Source of the DNA: M3007 sp037445225
GTDB taxonomy: Bacteria; Bacteroidota; Bacteroidia; Chitinophagales; Saprospiraceae
Direction of reading: 5' to 3'
Length of the DNA: 64,000 nt
Assembly (NCBI GenBank): GCA_037445225.1
Contig: JBBIKW010000002.1
Coordinates: forward strand, 124,001 to 188,000
The position numbers and the translations under genes were made by a program. Below, in pieces: positions 61,364 to 64,000 of this stretch (positions within the stretch are counted from its first letter, which is position 1; every line of letters begins with the position of its first letter). The notes beneath the pieces were generated by a model. That model did no database searches. It was not told where the DNA came from and saw nothing but the letters and a program-made list of their open reading frames with translations.

Positions 61364-61444
61364 AATGGTTTAGCACCTTCTGTTAAGCCATTATTAAGCA
61401 GGTAAAGTTTTTTTCCATGCGGTTCACTTAAGATTTAGCCCAAT

Positions 61445-61490
61445 AAAAAACAGGCCCTCTCGGTAGCTGTCAGCTGCCGAGAGGGCCTGT
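61445..61490 (-). terminator. Terminator of the lptE-secG cluster
   Basis: A perfect 14-bp stem (61450-61463 with 61477-61490; arm ACAGGCCCTCTCGG) is followed on minus by a T-run (61450-61445). It lies 21 bases past the secG stop. Confidence 0.92.
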
Positions 61491-61511
61491 TAAAGTGTTG
61501 CAGAAGTGCTC

Positions 61512-61781
61512 TTATCCGCCGCTCTGGAGAGGAATGGTCTCTGTGCCCGAACCACCCGAACCCACCACAAGTACGGCTACGATACACAAGAGCGCCAGCG
61601 CGCCGGCGAGCACCCAGGTGGCTTTCTCAATAAATTCGGTCGAACGCGCTGCACCAAACAGCTGCTGGGCTTGTCCTCCCAAAGTGGGGTCGATACCGCC
61701 TCCCTTAGGGTTTTGGATGAGAATAGCAGCCATCAGGAGCACACTCACTAAGGCAATAAGTACGGTCAGCGTTGCTAGCAT
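61512..61781 (-). CDS. secG: Preprotein translocase subunit SecG
   Basis: This 89-residue subunit assists SecYE. Two membrane spans flank the conserved loop: LTVLIALVSVLLMAAILIQN, then PKGGGIDPTLGG and LFGAARSTEFIEKATWVLAG, then LALLCIVAVLVV. The QNPKGGG and STEF motifs are diagnostic. It starts 2 bases downstream of the TPR gene on the minus strand. Confidence 0.95.
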   Translation of the reverse strand: MLATLTVLIALVSVLLMAAILIQNPKGGGIDPTLGGQAQQLFGAARSTEFIEKATWVLAGALALLCIVAVLVVGSGGSGTETIPLQSGG

Positions 61782-61783
61782 TT

Positions 61784-62509
61784 CTACGTATTTTTTGTCA
61801 AAGCATCGATTTGGGCTGCAAAGAACGCGCTTTTTTCTGGATACAACAGCATTAGGCGCCGATACATTTCTATGGCCTTGTCGCGATAGCCCTGTTGCGC
61901 ATAGAGGCGCGCCAGGGTTTCAGAGGCAACTGCTGGATTTTCGCTGATGCTCCTTTGGGCCAGCTCTTGGGCGCTACTTGTGGCCGTCTTCCTCTCCGCG
62001 GAAGGAGGCGCTTCCGACTTTGATTTTGCCAGCGTTATTAGGTGGAATTGGCTGGCCCACGCTGCAAAGCTCGAAAAACGCTCTTCAGCAAGGGGTACCG
62101 TAGCCGATGGAGATGAGAAGGAGGTATCTGCCTTTTCTTCTGCTGTGTTCTCAACAGCAGTAGGTGTTGTTGGCATTGTTTGGAGGTGCGGTTCGGGCCC
62201 AGCGGTCTCTGCCTGGATGGCAGAGGAGGGCGCTGGTTCGTCTTCTCCGCGGCGGATGGCAGCAGCAGGAGAAAGGTTTCTAAGAACGGCCAAATCGAAG
62301 AGCCGCTTCCGATTGAGTGCGTAGACCGCGGCAGTAGCTCGATTGCGCGCCTCGTCGGCGTGCTTTTCTTGGAGGGATTTGAGCCAAAGCAGCAACCACA
62401 AGTTAGCTGCATACGGATAAGCTAGCGCTAATGTCTTCAACTCTTCGTAAGGTATGGCAGACAGCAGGTCCGGGTTTTGCAGAAAATGTCGAAAGCGCTC
62501 TTGGGTCAT
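61784..62509 (-). CDS. TPR-like protein between lptE and secG
   Basis: This 241-residue protein has helical ends and a low-complexity middle. The N-terminus (FRHFLQNPDLLSAIPYEELK, LALAYPYAANLWLLLWLKSL) recalls a small helical domain. The central part (90-170) is Pro/Ala/Thr/Ser-rich and probably unstructured. The C-terminus (NPAVASETLARLYAQQGYRD, KAIEMYRRLMLLYPEKSAFF) is a TPR-like pair. It has no signal peptide. The same slot between lptE and secG is, as I recall, filled by a similar protein in other Bacteroidota. Function unknown; a link to envelope assembly comes only from position. Confidence 0.7.
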   Translation of the reverse strand: MTQERFRHFLQNPDLLSAIPYEELKTLALAYPYAANLWLLLWLKSLQEKHADEARNRATAAVYALNRKRLFDLAVLRNLSPAAAIRRGEDEPAPSSAIQAETAGPEPHLQTMPTTPTAVENTAEEKADTSFSSPSATVPLAEERFSSFAAWASQFHLITLAKSKSEAPPSAERKTATSSAQELAQRSISENPAVASETLARLYAQQGYRDKAIEMYRRLMLLYPEKSAFFAAQIDALTKNT

Positions 62510-62528
62510 AAAAACCGTTGCGGGTGGG

Positions 62529-63038
62529 TTACCAGTTGTTAAAAGCAGCGTTGAAAATATCCTCTAAGAGCTGGTTAGTAATCTGTCGAATAAGCTCGTC
62601 TTGGATGCTCAGCAATTCTTGGTCTGCTCCAAACTCGGCGAAATGGCTAAAGGTTCGCTCTGCTGGCCAAGAGCCCTCCGCTCCTTCCACGTGGACGGTG
62701 TACAGCAGCTGAAGGCGGATTTCTAATCGGTTGAGCGAGACAGTCTCGCCGGGTTTCGGCGCTACCGGCACCACGCGGAACTCCGTGATACGCCCACTAA
62801 ACTCTGCATCCGGCGCGTCGTTGACCAAGCGCAGCGGCGTCTCCGTGCGGATTTTGTCTTTTAGCCGCTCGGTGAAGTCCACGCCTAAGGTTGGGGGAGC
62901 GCCTATAGCACTGTTTTCTATATTTTGAACAAAGAAGGTCTTTACCTTAGGGTCTATGGAAAAGCCTTTCAGGGAATAGCAGCCCGCTGCGGTTGCACTG
63001 ACAAGATAAGCTAAAGTAAAGAGGCGCAAAAACTGCAT
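62529..63038 (-). CDS. lptE: LPS assembly lipoprotein LptE
   Basis: This 169-residue lipoprotein (lipobox SATAAGC) plugs the LptD barrel and helps place LPS in the outer membrane. The Bacteroidota LptE pattern is visible: CYSLKGFSIDPKVKTFFVQN, then FTERLKDKIRTETPLRLVND and AEFSGRITEFRVVPVA, ending IQDELIRQITNQLLEDIFNA. The ATG (MQFLRLFTLAYL) is chosen because it begins the signal peptide; an in-frame GTG 60 bases earlier lies on the promoter side. The TPR gene follows by 19 bases. Confidence 0.87.
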   Translation of the reverse strand: MQFLRLFTLAYLVSATAAGCYSLKGFSIDPKVKTFFVQNIENSAIGAPPTLGVDFTERLKDKIRTETPLRLVNDAPDAEFSGRITEFRVVPVAPKPGETVSLNRLEIRLQLLYTVHVEGAEGSWPAERTFSHFAEFGADQELLSIQDELIRQITNQLLEDIFNAAFNNW

Positions 63039-63080
63039 AGGGTACTTGGTGGAAATAGCTAGCCGAGGATATCGGCTTTG

Positions 63081-63088
63081 CAAAGATA
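63081..63088 (-). promoter_or_regulatory. -7 element of the lptE promoter
   Basis: On the minus strand TATCTTTG matches TAnnTTTG. It directly abuts the guaA stop codon, 42 bases before the lptE start. The TTTGCAAA at its end is palindromic. No -33 TTG is seen, since that region codes for the end of guaA. Confidence 0.5.
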
Positions 63089-64000
63089 TTACTCCCACTC
63101 GATAGTAGCTGGCGGCTTGGTGCTGATGTCGTAGACGACACGGTTAATTCCCTTAACGCGGTTGACGATGGTGCTGGACACATCGGCTAGGAAGTCGTAG
63201 GGCAGGCGGCTCCATTCGGCGGTCATGCCGTCGGTGCTGTTGACTGCTCGCAGCACGATGGTGCGTTCGTAGGTGCGCTCGTCGCCCATAACACCGACCG
63301 ATTGGATGGGTAGGAGGATAGCACCGGCTTGCCACACCTGTTCATAGAGGCCATACTCTCGCAGCTTATCGATATAAATGGCATCGGCCTCCTGGAGCAG
63401 CTGGACCTTTTCCGGGGTGATGTCGCCCAGGATACGGATACCCAGTCCGGGCCCTGGGAAAGGGTGTCGGTTTAAGATCTCAGCTGGGATACCCAGCTCG
63501 CGTCCGACGCGGCGCACTTCGTCTTTGAAAAGCATGCGGAGCGGCTCGACGATTTTCAGAGAGAATTTTTCGGGTAGTCCTCCTACGTTGTGGTGGCTTT
63601 TGATGGTGACCGATGGGCCGTGTACGCTCACCGATTCGATGATGTCGGGATAGATGGTGCCTTGCCCTAGCCAGCGGCAGTCAGCATGGGCGCTGGCCTC
63701 CTCTTCAAAGATTTCGATGAACAAGCGCCCAATGATCTTGCGCTTGCTTTCCGGGTCGCTTACTCCGCGCAGGGCCAAATAGAAGCGCTCTTTGGCGTCT
63801 ACCCCCTCTACGGTTAGACCCATCTGCCGGTAGGTTTGCAAGACGGTCTCGAATTCGTTTTTGCGCAGCAGGCCATTGTCTACGAAAAAACAAAACAAGC
63901 GCTCCCCTACGGCGCGATGGAGCAGCGTTGCCGCTACAGTAGAGTCTACGCCACCGGAAAGCGCCATGATTACTTTTTCTGAGCCGATCTGTTGTTGCAA
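63089..64000 (-). CDS. guaA: GMP synthase, C-terminal part (cut by the window edge)
   Basis: The 303 codons visible cover the ATP-pyrophosphatase domain and the dimerisation domain. The P-loop is IMALSGGVDSTVAATLLH. Other family segments are VDNGLLRKNEFE, DCRWLGQGTIYPDIIES, HHNVGGLPEKF, LNRHPFPGPGLGIRILGD and the C-terminal INRVVYDISTKPPATIEWE. The enzyme aminates XMP to GMP. The glutamine amidotransferase domain must lie beyond 64000; the codon at the edge is an internal Leu, not a start. Confidence 0.96.
   Translation of the reverse strand: MQQQIGSEKVIMALSGGVDSTVAATLLHRAVGERLFCFFVDNGLLRKNEFETVLQTYRQMGLTVEGVDAKERFYLALRGVSDPESKRKIIGRLFIEIFEEEASAHADCRWLGQGTIYPDIIESVSVHGPSVTIKSHHNVGGLPEKFSLKIVEPLRMLFKDEVRRVGRELGIPAEILNRHPFPGPGLGIRILGDITPEKVQLLQEADAIYIDKLREYGLYEQVWQAGAILLPIQSVGVMGDERTYERTIVLRAVNSTDGMTAEWSRLPYDFLADVSSTIVNRVKGINRVVYDISTKPPATIEWE

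Overview
The window is one contiguous piece of a Bacteroidota chromosome. Evidence for this: a SusC/SusD pair, an extended Bacteroidota-type NusB, a carboxynorspermidine decarboxylase, a type IX secretion-like C-terminal domain, lipid A genes (lpxB, lptE, heptose kinase), and above all a recurring promoter element TAnnTTTG, often with TTG/TTTG 19-21 bases upstream, in front of many genes. A lycopene cyclase suggests a carotenoid-pigmented cell. I cannot place the organism below phylum. Most of the window is compact core genome with short gaps and several ATGA stop/start overlaps.

Layout. 0-5.7 kb: N-terminus of a secreted protein (minus), then rpsU, xerC, acyl-CoA dehydrogenase, MBL-fold hydrolase, heptose-7-P kinase, nusB. 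5.7-22.5 kb: DUF6569 protein (minus), sugar nucleotidyltransferase, purB, a secreted alpha/beta hydrolase, a KefF-like/DUF457/membrane-protein cluster, fdx and fmt (minus), galM, hemW, mscL, rmuC (minus), an unknown membrane protein, crtY (minus), and a TlpA-like lipoprotein (minus). 22.5-25.8 kb: an AT-richer accessory patch made of broken genes: two different transposase remnants, an integrase C-terminal remnant, and an AAA-type ATPase pseudogene. 25.8-38.6 kb: gapA, a TonB-dependent receptor with a beta-helix lipoprotein, a small lipoprotein, nspC (minus), greA with a leader terminator, a HIT protein, a GH113-like glycosidase, an HD-PycTM protein, a GT2 mannosyltransferase, lpxB. 38.6-43.6 kb (minus): vanadium haloperoxidase and the str operon rpsL-rpsG-fusA. 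43.8-50.8 kb: aguB, a SpoU/TrmH methyltransferase, a membrane GT2, and a 1358-residue GH13-GH31 fusion. 50.8-55.1 kb (minus): two DUF5362 proteins and a hexose/hexosamine operon (nagK-like, pfkA, glmM). 55.3-64 kb: a glucosaminidase, then on minus a SusC-SusD-lipoprotein locus, the lptE-TPR-secG cluster, and the C-terminal part of guaA running off the end.

How they fit together: the alpha-glucan fusion enzyme, the Sus locus, galM, pfkA, gapA and the hexosamine operon outline glycan uptake feeding glycolysis and cell-wall/LPS precursors. hldE1, lpxB, lptE and sugar nucleotidyltransferase serve the outer membrane. nspC and aguB belong to polyamine synthesis.

Most interesting points: the GH13-GH31 fusion; an HD phosphohydrolase fused to a Pycsar-effector (PycTM) domain with no cyclase beside it; an ATPase pseudogene whose two lesions fall on the Walker A glycine and the presumed Walker B acidic residue; an intrinsic terminator inside the greA leader; and an orphan minus-strand terminator between aguB and trmH that implies an unannotated transcript.
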